Below are positions 12,725 through 22,799 of a stretch of DNA of 64,000 nt, in pieces. Source of the DNA: Elephas maximus indicus (Eukaryota > Chordata > Mammalia > Proboscidea > Elephantidae); contig NC_064843.1 of NCBI RefSeq assembly GCF_024166365.1, forward strand, positions 62,644,532 to 62,708,531, read 5' to 3'. Below the pieces are notes generated by a model. The model had not been told where the DNA came from. It saw only the letters and a program-made list of their open reading frames with translations, and did no database searches. How positions within the stretch are numbered: the first letter of the stretch is position 1; each line of letters begins with the position of its first letter. The translations under genes were made by a program, and so were the position numbers.

Positions 12725-12860
12725 TGAGCTCCCCTCCCCCACGCCTTATAATTTAATCACACACGATATTAAATTATCCAGCCGCTCATTAATCACCATG
12801 CGAGTTATTGAGCCCGAACACGCCGCAGCGTGCTTTGACAGCTCAGACCTGTTCGCGGGG
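12725..12860. promoter_or_regulatory. Candidate conserved element, TAAT-site cluster
   Basis: The run from about 12745 contains TTATAATTTAATCA, GATATTAAATTATCC and CATTAATCACC in under 60 bases, followed by a GC-rich stretch. Such closely packed homeodomain cores at the end of a CpG island are typical of deeply conserved developmental enhancers. No coding frame of interest overlaps it. Confidence 0.4.
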
Positions 12861-13449
12861 TCCGGGTGTGTCTGTTTTGAGATTGAGGTGGCCAACCAGA
12901 AACACAGCGAGTCCCATGTGAGCTGGTGGAGCCTCTTGCCTGGAAAAATATTTGGAAAAGCTCAGGCCGAGCTTCTGAGTTTGGTCAAGGGTTTATCGAA
13001 AACCCAAAGGCATCCCTACCGGGCCCCTTTTCCTAATGTTTGGATTTCCATTTTGAGGATTAAGACATCCCGCGAGTATCATTTAACAGCACCTTAATTT
13101 GCAGTTTTTCAGGAAGGTGAATTTGACCTGACTCTGTATCTTCATTACTCACTGTGGACCGTGTGACGTTAGTGCGACTGAAATATAAATGGAGTCGTAT
13201 CGCTGAAGTCATTTCAAAGGGTGACTTTTCCCCCAACTCCAAGGGCTCTCCTTCCCATACTATACAGATTCGGCAAAAGGAAAATAAAAGATTTTTTTCT
13301 TCCCAATTAAATCCTTACCTTGGGGTTTTCTACGTAAAAATAGTCCTCGTGTTTCACTCTAAATTCTTCAGAAGTTAATTTTATTTTCTAGTTTTTTTTC
13401 CCCCTTTCGATGGATCTTTTTAAATGAATAAACCAATTAAATCAAAGTT
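12861..13449. other. Intergenic DNA, nothing recognised
   Basis: Composition shifts from GC-rich to AT-rich. No repeat or exon can be supported. Confidence 0.4.
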
Positions 13450-13613
13450 GGAAACCCTGACGGCTTGGTGGTTAAGAGCTATGGCTGCTAACCAAATAGG
13501 TAGGTAGTTGGAACCCACCAGGTGCTCCTTGAAAACCCTATGGGGCAGTTCTACTCTGTCCTATAGGGCCACTGTGAGTCAGTTCCTATAGGATTTAATT
13601 CCATACAGTGGAA
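13450..13613 (+). mobile_element. AfroSINE copy
   Basis: It has the short subtype layout: GGAAACCCTGACGGCTTGGTGG head, GGCTGCTAACCAAAT, then CTATGGGGCAGTTCTACTCT and GGGCCACTGTGAGTCAG. The tail is somewhat degraded. Confidence 0.88.
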
Positions 13614-14440
13614 GAAACAAGTGCACATAAAAAAGTCATCTTAATGGCACAAAGGAGGGTAATTAGTCCTCAGCATTCAGGATCTATCATTCCTACTGCT
13701 TTGGCCCCTCACTCCCTGTGACTCACTGAGGAACGCAAAGCAGTAAACGGAAGGGGATCATTCCCCACCTGGGGTGGGAGGCTAGAGTGCACCTGAATCA
13801 TCAACCAACATACTTTAAAAATATCTAGTGTATGAAATGAAATATCCAGTTCGAAATTCATCTCTGGAAGAAATCCCCAAATATTCTCTCTTCTGAGGTC
13901 CACAGAAGCCAAGGCTAGTAATGTGCAGCAGAAGCCCAGCTCTTTCCTTTAGGAAAGGGCTGTGAATTTAGCTAAGTTGGCAAGCAAAGGTTTCTAAACA
14001 AGTCATAGATTAAATCAAGTTAAAATATAAAATGAAAGCAAATATCAACCCCATCAGTGCATGTTCAAAATCCTTAGCAGCTAAATTGCATTTTACCCTT
14101 CTACCAGGAAGTGTGGTCAATTTTAGAAAGCAAATAAGTACATAAATCCTGACCCCGTGGTTACATTTTATTACAGAATATTATCAATAATATTAAATGT
14201 GTCCAAGACCATTCTTGTGATGTTTTCTTACCTATTTATCTGAAGGCTGCCTTTTTCTACCCTGTTCGCCAACACACAAAGAGATAGGTATCAAACACTC
14301 AACACCCACACACACTGCTAGGTGAAATATATAAATCCTGAAGAAGGTAGTGCAGGAAAAAAAAAGCCACAATATGGTGTGATTTTTTAAAAATGTATTT
14401 ATAAGCCAATGAAGAAAAATATCTTGACTATATTCATCCA
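13614..14440. other. AT-rich intergenic DNA, nothing recognised
   Basis: No exon or assignable repeat was seen between the two SINE copies. Confidence 0.4.
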
Positions 14441-14596
14441 GGAGCCCTGGTGGCACAATAGTTAAGAGTTTGGCTGCTAACCAAAAAGTCAGCAGTTTGA
14501 ATCCAGCTGGTCCTTGGAAATACTATGGGGCAGTTTTACACTACTTTATAGATCACTATAGGGTTGCTGTGAATCGTAATCGACTCAATGGTTTTA
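14441..14596 (+). mobile_element. AfroSINE copy with target-site duplication
   Basis: The element starts GGAGCCCTGGTGGCACAATAG and ends in the degraded shared tail. It is bracketed by TATTCATCCAGG (14431-14442) and TATTTATCCAGG (14597-14608), a 12-base duplication with one mismatch. Confidence 0.9.
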
Positions 14597-14929
14597 TATT
14601 TATCCAGGCAGTACATGCTTCTGTATGCTTGGCAATGACAGTGACATTTGTTGGCAAGGACTGAGAGACCACTTTCTATCCCCGGAGCTCTCTCTAGTTA
14701 AAGGAGCCCATTGGCAACTGCCTGCTAAAAATGGCATCTGCAGGCTTTGCTTAAAAACTGGGGACTTTGAAAATAACCCAAATTATCCAGACAGCATGGG
14801 TTGTGGACTTGCAATTGTCTACTTTTGAAACGTGAAATGAGAATCAAGATCACATAAGAGGCTTGGGGCAACAATTAAAACACATTATTGAATGGAGCCA
14901 CCCAAAAATGGGAAAAATTAATTCTCCCC

Positions 14930-15130
14930 TTCATTGGTCTTTTTTCATCATTATACGGCTTTTACGCACATTATCCCATTTGACTCTCAGAGAAATGCTG
15001 AGGTGAGTGCGGCAGGAGAATTTAACCTCTCCTGCTGAGGCTCAGTGAAGCTACAGGACTTGTTCCTGATTCACAGGGCAAAAATAAAAACCCACCTTTC
15101 TTGACACCTAGTCCAGTGCTCTTTCCAAAC
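14930..15130 (-). repeat. MIR remnant (reverse)
   Basis: The order 'ATTATCCCATTTGACTCTCA', GAGG(T)GAG, 'AGCTACAGGACTTGTTCCTGA' and 'CACAGGGCA' follows the reverse complement of the mammalian-wide MIR. The copy is heavily diverged. Confidence 0.5.
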
Positions 15131-15239
15131 AGCACCTGTTTAAGATAGCTAACATATACATTTTGAATTTGTTCTGTTTTATAAGCCCTCCCCCATCACT
15201 CAATAAATTTAAACAATTTAATATTCTGAACCTTTTTTG

Positions 15240-15345
15240 GAGTATTACAAATATGGAAAGTACTCCTGACTGGAGATTACCTCAGCCCTTAGTTTTGCTC
15301 TGTGGCCTTGGACAAATTACTCTGCAACTTGAGTTGGGTTCCCGC
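15240..15345 (+). repeat. Possible MIR fragment (forward)
   Basis: The phrase TCTGTGGCCTTGGACAAATTACT corresponds to the conserved MIR core (TGTGACCTTGGGCAAGTTACT). Little more than that core is recognisable. Confidence 0.4.
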
Positions 15346-15734
15346 AGAGGCAAACCCTGAGATAGAGATTTGAGTGCAAGTAGATTTTTCAGGAGGTGAT
15401 CTCCGATGTAAAATGGTAGGGGGAGTAGAGAAGAGAATCAGGAAAGGAAAAGCATGAGTAAACAGTGAATTACCAAGCAAGTTACCACCGTATGCACCTG
15501 GAGCTTAATCCTGCTAGAGAAACTCTGGGAGGCAGTGTAGACTCCCACCTGAGGGGCAAGGGAACTATAGTATCCAATTCTTGTCAGTCATTGGTGGAGG
15601 ACTGCTGGAAGTGGGGTGTTAATTTCCCATCACTTTAGACCTGTCCCACAACAGCAGAGCAGGTTCTGGCCACCAAAGAAAGCACTTAGGCAAAGAGTCA
15701 CAGGTACTGGCAGTTGGGTGGCAGGCCATTGTGG
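15346..15734. other. Intergenic DNA, nothing recognised
   Basis: No exon or assignable repeat was seen. Confidence 0.35.
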
Positions 15735-16350
15735 CTGTAAATGGTGAGTGCCGTTGTATTTTCCAAAAGTGGCCACAACCGTATCTCTCATCCCACATAC
15801 TGTTCTGCAGTGTGACCTTGCCACTCTCCCATCCAAAGTCTATTTCTCCACCCCTTTGGATATAGGGTTGCTATGAGTTGGAATGGACACGTCAGCAATG
15901 GGTTTTTGGTTTGGGTTGAGTATAAGTGGGCCCTGTGACTGCTTTGGTCAATAGAACTCAGTGGAAGTGACACTGTACTAGCTATAGGCATAGGCCTGGC
16001 CTGGCAGCCTCCATTCCCTGTTTCTTAGAATGCTGGCTCCTGGGAGGTGCCTTCTGAGAACCCAGCAGCCATGCCGAGAGAATTCCAAACTGCATGGAGA
16101 GGGCATAGGTGGGCACTCTGGTCACCAGCCCCAGATGAGCTCTCAGCTGATGGCCATCATCAACTACCAGCCGGGGGAGTGGGCCATCTTGAATGTCCAG
16201 CCCAGTCAAGCCTTCTGAAGAGGGTGGCCAAGCGACATCTGACTGTAATCACATAAAGGACCTCAAGCCAAGAACTGCCCAACTGAGCCCAGTCAACCCA
16301 CAAAACCATTAGAAATAACAAAAATATTGTTTGTCATGAAGCAATAGATA
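15735..16350 (+). mobile_element. MaLR-type (MLT1-like) LTR remnant, split by a SINE tail
   Basis: The right part (AGCCCAGTCAACCCACA, then ACCATTAGAAATAAC and a TTGTTTGTCATG end) follows the 3' end of MLT1-type solo LTRs. The interior, with 'CAGCAGCCATGCCGAGA' and 'GAGAGGGC', also fits. A 3' AfroSINE tail at 15853-15918 interrupts the left part. Confidence 0.6.
15853..15918 (+). mobile_element. 5'-truncated AfroSINE (tail only)
   Basis: Only the 3' end is present: ATAGGGTTGCTATGAGTTGGAA followed by a GGGTTTTTGGTTTGGG end. The tRNA-derived head is missing, which is unusual among the copies in this window. Confidence 0.75.
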
Positions 16351-16424
16351 ATCAGAATGGAAACTGATACTATCTACTACGCTTCCCTGGGCCTCAGTTT
16401 CATCACTTCTATAGTAACTATCAC

Positions 16425-16582
16425 AACCCTAGTGGTGCAGTGGTTAAGAGCTCGGCTGCTAACCAAAAGATCGGCAGTTCGAGTTTACCAGCCACTCCTT
16501 GGAAACTCTTTGGGGCAGTTCTACTCTACCCTAAAGGGTCGCTATGAGTGGGGATTGACTCGACAACAATGGGTATTTGGAT
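16425..16582 (+). mobile_element. AfroSINE copy
   Basis: Short subtype: CTAGTGGTGCAGTGGTTAAG, GCTCGGCTGCTAACCAAAAG, TGGGGCAGTTCTACTCTACC, GGGTCGCTATGAGTGG and GACTCGACAACAATGGG. Confidence 0.92.
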
Positions 16583-17500
16583 AGTGAATATCTGTCCTAG
16601 ATTGACCTTTAGGTCTTTTCAAATTTTCTCGTTTTCAAATTCCCAAGACTCATTAATGAGATGGGATATTTTGCTGTCATTTGCTGACAGTATTTTCTTG
16701 GTACCAAGACAAGCAAAATACGAAATAATGAATGGAAAGAAAATGAAATAAAGATAAACTGGACAGATTACTAAATTAGAAAATTGTGGGACCTGAAAAG
16801 GTTATAGAGTTAATTAAACAGTTGGTAAGTTAAGGTGAGAGGTACTTCATCCTGCTTTCCCTGTAAAGTTGTTTAAATAAACTTTAAAATATTTCTGTGG
16901 TTTTATGATGAGAGAGCAAATATCTGGTGTTATTGTAAAACACAAAGACATTGACCTTGTCTATAGGCTTTCTACAGAACAAGCTGTAGTCATTTCCTTC
17001 AGTGATATAGCCAAAATATTCTGGAGATATCATTGAATGTCTTAGTGGAAAAAACATGAGGTCCAATTATTTTCCTATTCTGGGAATGCTCAGGTGTGTT
17101 CTCTGACATTTGCAAGGTCATGGGAAATCTTTGTATTTCTCTTCCACCTCGCTAACAAATAACACTTTCCCTTTCTGTTCGTTTGTTGCCCCAGGGATGA
17201 GGATGTCACAGTTTCTAGCATGTTCATTTGAAATTTATTCCTATAGAGAAATTCAGTTCTGAAATATTGAAAGAAGCTTAAGAAAGGGAAGCAATTTAGA
17301 GGATGTTGGAAAAGGAATCTCATGGAGAGAAAAAATGAGGAAGTGATAAAAGACTTTGATTTACTGCTCTGGGATTTCCAGGCAATCTTGGTTGCTCTAC
17401 ATGCTTTTCAATGTCCAGTTGGCCTGATGTCTTTCTTTGTTTCATACTGTCACTTCTAAACCACTGACTTATTTCACCTCCTCTACGTCTTATTCTTAAG
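16583..17500. other. AT-rich intergenic DNA, nothing recognised
   Basis: No exon, island or assignable repeat was seen. Confidence 0.4.
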
Positions 17501-17502
17501 GG

Positions 17503-17841
17503 AGTGATGGCTCATTGGTAGAATTCTATTCTTCCATGCAGGACATCCGGGTTTGATTCTGGCCAATGCACCTCGTGTGCAGCTACCACCTGTCTGTCAT
17601 TGGAGGCTTGGGTGTTGCCCTGATGCTGACCAAGTTTCAATGGAGCTTCCAGACTAAGACAAACTAGGAAGAAAGGCCTGGCAATCTACTTCTAAAAATG
17701 AGCCAGTGAAAACTCTGAATCGCAATGGTCAGATCCGCAACAGATCATAGAGACGGCACAGGACAGGGCAGTATTTCATTCCACTGAGTATGGGATTGCT
17801 ATGAGTAGGGGCCCAACTCGACAGCAGCTAACAACAACATA
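17503..17841 (+). mobile_element. Long AfroSINE variant, full length with tRNA-like head
   Basis: It begins with a tRNA-like region (GGCTCATTGGTAGAATTCT as A-box-like part, GGGTTTGATTC as B box). It continues through a long middle (CAGACTAAGACAAACTAGGAAG) and ends GGGATTGCTATGAGTAGGGG, CAACTCGACAGCAGCTAACA. The head is different from the GGAGCCCTGGTGG head, yet the end is the same RTE-like tail. Confidence 0.88.
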
Positions 17842-17849
17842 TGCTGTCT

Positions 17850-18505
17850 ACAAAAAAGAAAACAATTTACACATAAAGACATAGGTATATTAAAAACGAA
17901 AGGATAGAGACAGACCATGCAAATACTAACCAAAAGAGAACTGGGACAGCTATATCGGACTAAGTGGACTTTAGAGCAAGAAATATCAGTGATAAAAAGG
18001 GACATTACATAACGAAAAAGGTGTCAGTTATAAAAGATACAGCAACCTTAAATGTGTACATATATATTAGCAGAGCTTCAAGATACATGAAGCCAAAAAA
18101 CTAATAAGACAGAAAGAAGAAATAGTAAAGAATCTACCATTATATTGGAGACCTCAGAAAATCAGTAAGGATATAGTTGACCTGAATAATACTCAATATT
18201 GTCAACCAACTTGACTTAACTGACATTTTTAGGTCATTCCACCCAACAGCAGGATACACATTCTTCTCAAGTGTACATGGAACATTCACCATGACAGACC
18301 ATATTCTGAGCCAGAAAACAAATCTTAACAAATTTAAAAGACAAGAAACATACAAAGTATATCCTCAGACCAAGCAGAAAAAAGGAAATAATAAAGGTAA
18401 GAGCAAAAATAAAGTGAAACTGAAAAGAGAAAATCAATGAAACCAAAAGGTGGTTCTTTAAAAAAAAAAAAGTCAACAAAATTGCTAAATCTGTAGCTAG
18501 ACCGG
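17850..18505 (+). mobile_element. Old L1 ORF2 fragment (L1M-like)
   Basis: Phrases such as ATTCTTCTCAAGTGTACATGG, ACCATATTCTGAGCCAGAAA and AATCAATGAAACCAAAAG are standard L1 ORF2 endonuclease-to-RT linker sequence in the sense orientation. Several stops and frameshifts break the frame. Confidence 0.8.
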
Positions 18506-18647
18506 CAGGTACCACTGCCCCCAGCGGCATTTAGGGGCTAACTGGGAGAGATGGCCTGTCTCTACGTTACACTTTTCAAAGGGTATCAAAACAGCACCTG
18601 ATATTTTACTAAGTTTTTAGTAAAAAAAAATCTTGTATCATTCTTAT

Positions 18648-18762
18648 TCACAGCCAAACCCATTATCTTCTATCAATTCTGAGTCATAACGATCCTATAG
18701 AACAGAGCAGAACTGCCCCATAGGCTTTCCAGGAATGGCTGGTGGATAGGAACTGCCGACCT
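18648..18762 (-). mobile_element. AfroSINE, partial
   Basis: The reverse complement carries the middle and tail (CTATGGGGCAGTTCTGCTCT, then GGATCGTTATGACTCAGAA). The head is lost beyond about 18762. Confidence 0.85.
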
Positions 18763-19040
18763 AAATAATTCCAAGAGACACTGAGAGAAACCTTGCAATG
18801 GGCACTGTATGGAGATCAAAGTGGTGCTTTTGTTCCAGGAACAGTAGCAGTTGGCTCTTCCTGACTTTAGGAGACACTCTTCAGTCATTCATACAAAGCA
18901 GACCTTCTGGGCCCCTGCTATGACACTGCAGGCTGATCCCAGCAGTGCCAAAGACTGACTCTTGGGATGGGACTTCCTGCTCACGTTCCACTGCACCCAC
19001 CTCTCTGCTCCTCTCCCCATAAACCTCATAAACTCATTGT

Positions 19041-19227
19041 CCAAGGAGTCAATTTTGCCTCATAGCTGCCCTATAGGACAGAGTAGAACTGCCCTACAGG
19101 GATTCCAAGGCTGTAATCTTTATGGAAACAGACTGCCAAGTCTTTCTCCCGTGAGCAGCTGGTGAGTTCCAACCACCAACCTTTTGGTTAGCAGCCGATG
19201 GCTTAACCATTGCACCATGAGAACTGC
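19041..19227 (-). mobile_element. AfroSINE copy (long-middle subtype)
   Basis: The reverse complement has TCATGGTGCAATGGTTAAGC, GCTGCTAACCAAAAGGTTGG, a middle with TTGGCAGTCTG, and the tail CTATAGGGCAGCTATGAGG. Confidence 0.9.
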
Positions 19228-20019
19228 TTCCCAGGGACAATTTATCCAATAAGCAAGGTGAGCCTGTGCTTAGGGCATCAACAGAAGAGGGGCAGCACTT
19301 GTACAAAGCAAAGACCCATAGATGCCAAACAGACAGGACACAAGGAAAAGCAAGCACCACAACAGAAGCCGGCTGACAGGGCACTAAATGAAATTGATAC
19401 CATTTTACAAATTTTTACAGAATAGCAGTTATATTTCCCTTTTCATTTCAGACCGATCAGGTAAGTCCTCACATTCAGTTCTGTCTCCTCCACCACGTAA
19501 GAATGCTCCAGTCACGTGACTTGCGGTGCATCTGCTCCTGTCCTGTGCAAAGTGAGCCAAAACCTGTCTTCAGACTGGGCGCACCCTTGTATCTGTATCA
19601 TGGTCTTTGCATCGCTCTCACCCCTGTCGGGTATCAGCAGTAGCCCAATGAAGCATCAAAGGACAGAAAGCGGGTGCACAAGTTTTTAAGTATTATTTCA
19701 AGATGAAAGTCAGTTATTCAGATCTGTGATAGGCCCACCAATAAACATCTTACAAGAAATGAATGAAATTATTTCTGACTGCCTTGTAAGTACTATTTCT
19801 TTTGACTGTCTCAGACCTGAAGAGCAAAATTACTTGTCCAAATCAAATGTTTTTTACTTATTAATTTTTAAATAAAAAATTTTGTGGTAACTTCCTAATT
19901 CGAATGCAAATTTTATTTTATATCTTTTGCTTGTTTTATAAATTGTATTTATTTTCAATTATGCAAATTTATTTGCTGTGGTAGAATCAAATTTAAAAAA
20001 TGACATAATTTTATATCCA
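19228..20019 (+). other. Probable non-coding 5' part of a hAT-type element
   Basis: The stretch 'CAAGGTGAGCCTGTGCTTAGGGCATCAACAGAAGAGGGGCAGCA' type (around 19255-19300) resembles the GC-rich ends of mammalian hAT-Tip100 elements. The AT-rich remainder leads directly into the transposase-like coding remnant. No terminal inverted repeat was found, so the boundary is uncertain. Confidence 0.3.
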
Positions 20020-20935
20020 GGTAAAATGAAATGGCAACGCCCAAGTGGAGTGCAAAAACAACACTCAAGGAAAATAAAAAGAAAAGGAGTTATGAATCCC
20101 TAAAGACAATTCCAAAATTAACTTCGTTTTAAAACTTAGTGAATAAGAAGAGGCTTCTTCCACTGAATGCTAGAGTTTAGTGGGTTTGTATCATTATAAT
20201 AGTGCTGCTAGTACTGAAATTACTAATAAAAAAATTACTAATAGCAATATAAATACAACAGAATTTGTTCCAAATTCTGCATCCATTCCTTGTAGTAGTA
20301 AAAGTATTAATAATGGCGTAGAAAGGGAAATTATTTTAGAATCTGAAATTGTCTCATCTGCAGACCCTGTAGATAACAGAAATACAGGTCCTGCTGTGGA
20401 ATAATTTTTCTTCTGATGATGTAAATTATTGGATTAAAAGGGGGCCAAGTGATTGTCAACATCACAGTGGTATATTTGAAAATTCAAGTAAAAAATTTCC
20501 AGATGGTAAACAAACAAGATTCTGTAGTCAGAATATACTTCTAGGTGCAAAGCTAAAGGTGAAAATTATAAGAGGGAGCGGCTACTGTGTTCTCCATTAG
20601 TCAGCTCTGTATTTTGTTTTGTTTGCAAACTATTCAGTCATAAATCATTTAATTCTCAATTTACTACAGATAGATTTAGCACTTGGTGAAACTTCAATAT
20701 GGTTTATAAACATGAAAAAAAGTTCAATTCACAGAGATTCTACGTTGTCATAGTTAAACTGAAGACAGGGTTTTGACTTAATTCATGAACCGAAACACAA
20801 ACTAATGAAGCCATTTTGCAACACATTGTAGCTGTCTTTATAACAATCGCTGAACATGGACTATCTTTCCAAGGAAGAGGTGAAGTGTTCGGGTCCCCAC
20901 AAAATGGAAATTTGGGGGGTGTACTTGAACTTGTT

Positions 20936-21850
20936 TATTTCTCTTTTCAAGGCTGTTAGAGTTTGTTTTATGTATTTTGGAGCCCTGTCGTTGGGTGCGT
21001 AAATATTAATTATGGTTATGTCCTCCTGGTGTATTGACCCTTTAATCATTATGTAGTGTCCTTCCTTATCCTTGTGGTGAATTTTACTTTAAGGTCTATT
21101 TTGTCAGAGATTAATATTGCCACTCCTGCTCTTTTTTGATTTTTTTTTTTTTTCCATCCTTTGAGTTTTAGGTTGTGTCTTTAAGTCTAAGGCATGTCTC
21201 TTACAGGCATCGTATAGACAGGTCATGGTTTTGCTTTTTTTTTTTATCTATCCTGCCACTCTCTATCTCCTTATCGATGAGTTTAGTCCATTTACATTCA
21301 GCGTAATTATTGATAGGTTAAAAAAAATAATAATTAGTGCTGTCATTTTGATGTCTTTTTGTGTGTGTTGTTGACAGCTTCTTTGTTCCACTTAATTCTC
21401 TGTGCTGACTTGTTTTTCTTTTCATATTTTTCATTGTTGTTGATCTTGTATTTGCCGAATCTTTATTTCTTCTTTTTTATTTTGATGTGTAGGATTGTTA
21501 GTTTCCTTTATGGTTACCTTAAAATTTACCTCTATTTCTCTAAGTTTAAACCAATCTTTTATTTCTTGACTTAGCCTTGACTTCTTCTCTATATGAAGGT
21601 TTATAACTACACTATTTAGTCCTTTTTTTTGTTTTAATGTTGTCATCTTTTACATCTTGATGTCTCTGTTTCCCTATTTTCAGGGTTTTAGCTTTGACTT
21701 ACATTTGTGACTTGCCTATCTGGGTTGATATCTGGTTGTTCTGTCTTGTGTTCTGGTCTTGGATTGTTATCTGATATTATTGGTTCTCTAACTGGAGGAC
21801 TCCCTTTAGTATTTCTTGTAATTTTGGATTGGTTTTTACAAATTCCCTTA
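20936..21850 (-). pseudogene. L1 ORF2 N-terminal (endonuclease) remnant
   Basis: The minus strand contains endonuclease-domain phrases such as [20 protein letters not shown] (20861-21049 frame). The ORF ends abruptly at the left junction after ALKREINK, where the native L1 should continue. Reverse transcriptase and everything downstream are absent. Stops occur throughout 21100-21850. Confidence 0.8.
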
Positions 21851-21899
21851 ACTTCTGTTTATCTGGAAATGCCCTAATTTCACCATCATATTTGAGAGA

Positions 21900-22799
21900 C
21901 AGTTTTGTTGAATGTATGATTCTTGGCTGGTAATTTTTTCCCTTCATATATATGTCATCTCATTGCCTTCTTGCCTGCATGGTTTCGGCTGTGTAGTCAG
22001 AGCTTAGTCTTATTAACTCTCCTTTGTAGGTGACTTTTGATTTATCCCTAGCCACTCTTAAAATTCTCTCTTTATCTTTAGTTTTGGCAAGTTTGATTAT
22101 AATATGTCTTGGTGACTTCGTTTTGGGATGTACCCCATGAGGGGTTCGATGAGCTTCTGGGCTAGATATCTTCTTCTCTTTCAAGATATCAGGGAAGTTT
22201 TCTGCCAACAAATCTTCAACAATTTTTTTCTGTACTTTGAGTGATTTGCCCCTGTTCTGATACTCTAATCACTCATAGGTTATTCCTCTTGATAGAGTTC
22301 CACATAATTCTTAGGGTTTCTTCATTTTTTAATTTTTAATTCTATTATCTGATTTTTCCTCAAATAAATTGGTGTAAAGTGCTTTGTCCTCAATCTCACT
22401 AATTCTGACTTCCATTGCCTCAATTCTGCCCCTAAAACTTTCTATTGAGTTGTCTAATTCTGAAATTTTATTGTTAATCTTTTGGATTTCTATATGCTGT
22501 CTTTCTATGGATTCTTGCAGCCTGTTAAATTTGTCATTTTGCTCTTGTGCAACCGTCTTAATTTCTTCTGTTGTTTTGTCCATGTGTTCCTTGTTTTTTT
22601 TTCCGCATTTTGCCTGATCTCCTTCCTGATCTCTTGAAGAGCTCTGCATATTAATCCTTTGAATTCTACCTCCAGTAATTCCAAGACCTTCTTTTCCTCT
22701 GGGAGGTTTCCCTGGTTCTTTGTTTTGGTCACTTGCTGAAGCCATGATGTTCTGCCTTTTTATGTGATTTGATATTGACTGTTGTCTCCAAGCCATCAA
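21900..22799 (-). pseudogene. L1 ORF1 remnant (RNA-binding coiled-coil protein)
   Basis: ORF1p is the trimeric RNA-binding partner of L1 ORF2p. The N-terminal piece at 22329-22799 has a charged leader and a heptad-rich coiled coil (QNDKFNRLQESIERQHIE, ISELDNSIE, MEVRISEIEDK). The C-terminal piece, open at 21960-22211, has the RRM-CTD end (PRHIIIKLAKTKDKERIL, VTYKGELIRLSSDYTAETMQ). The two lie in different frames with a break near 22210-22330, so the gene is inactive. Confidence 0.85.

Noticed and set aside
7313-12756. Many 60-190 aa open frames on both strands in the CpG-rich domain
   Set aside because: GC-rich DNA lacks stop codons by composition, and the frames overlap on both strands. None has a recognisable domain or trusted splice borders.
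17503-17600. tRNA gene
   Set aside because: The A- and B-box-like sequence is the head of a full-length SINE with the standard tail; no complete cloverleaf is expected.
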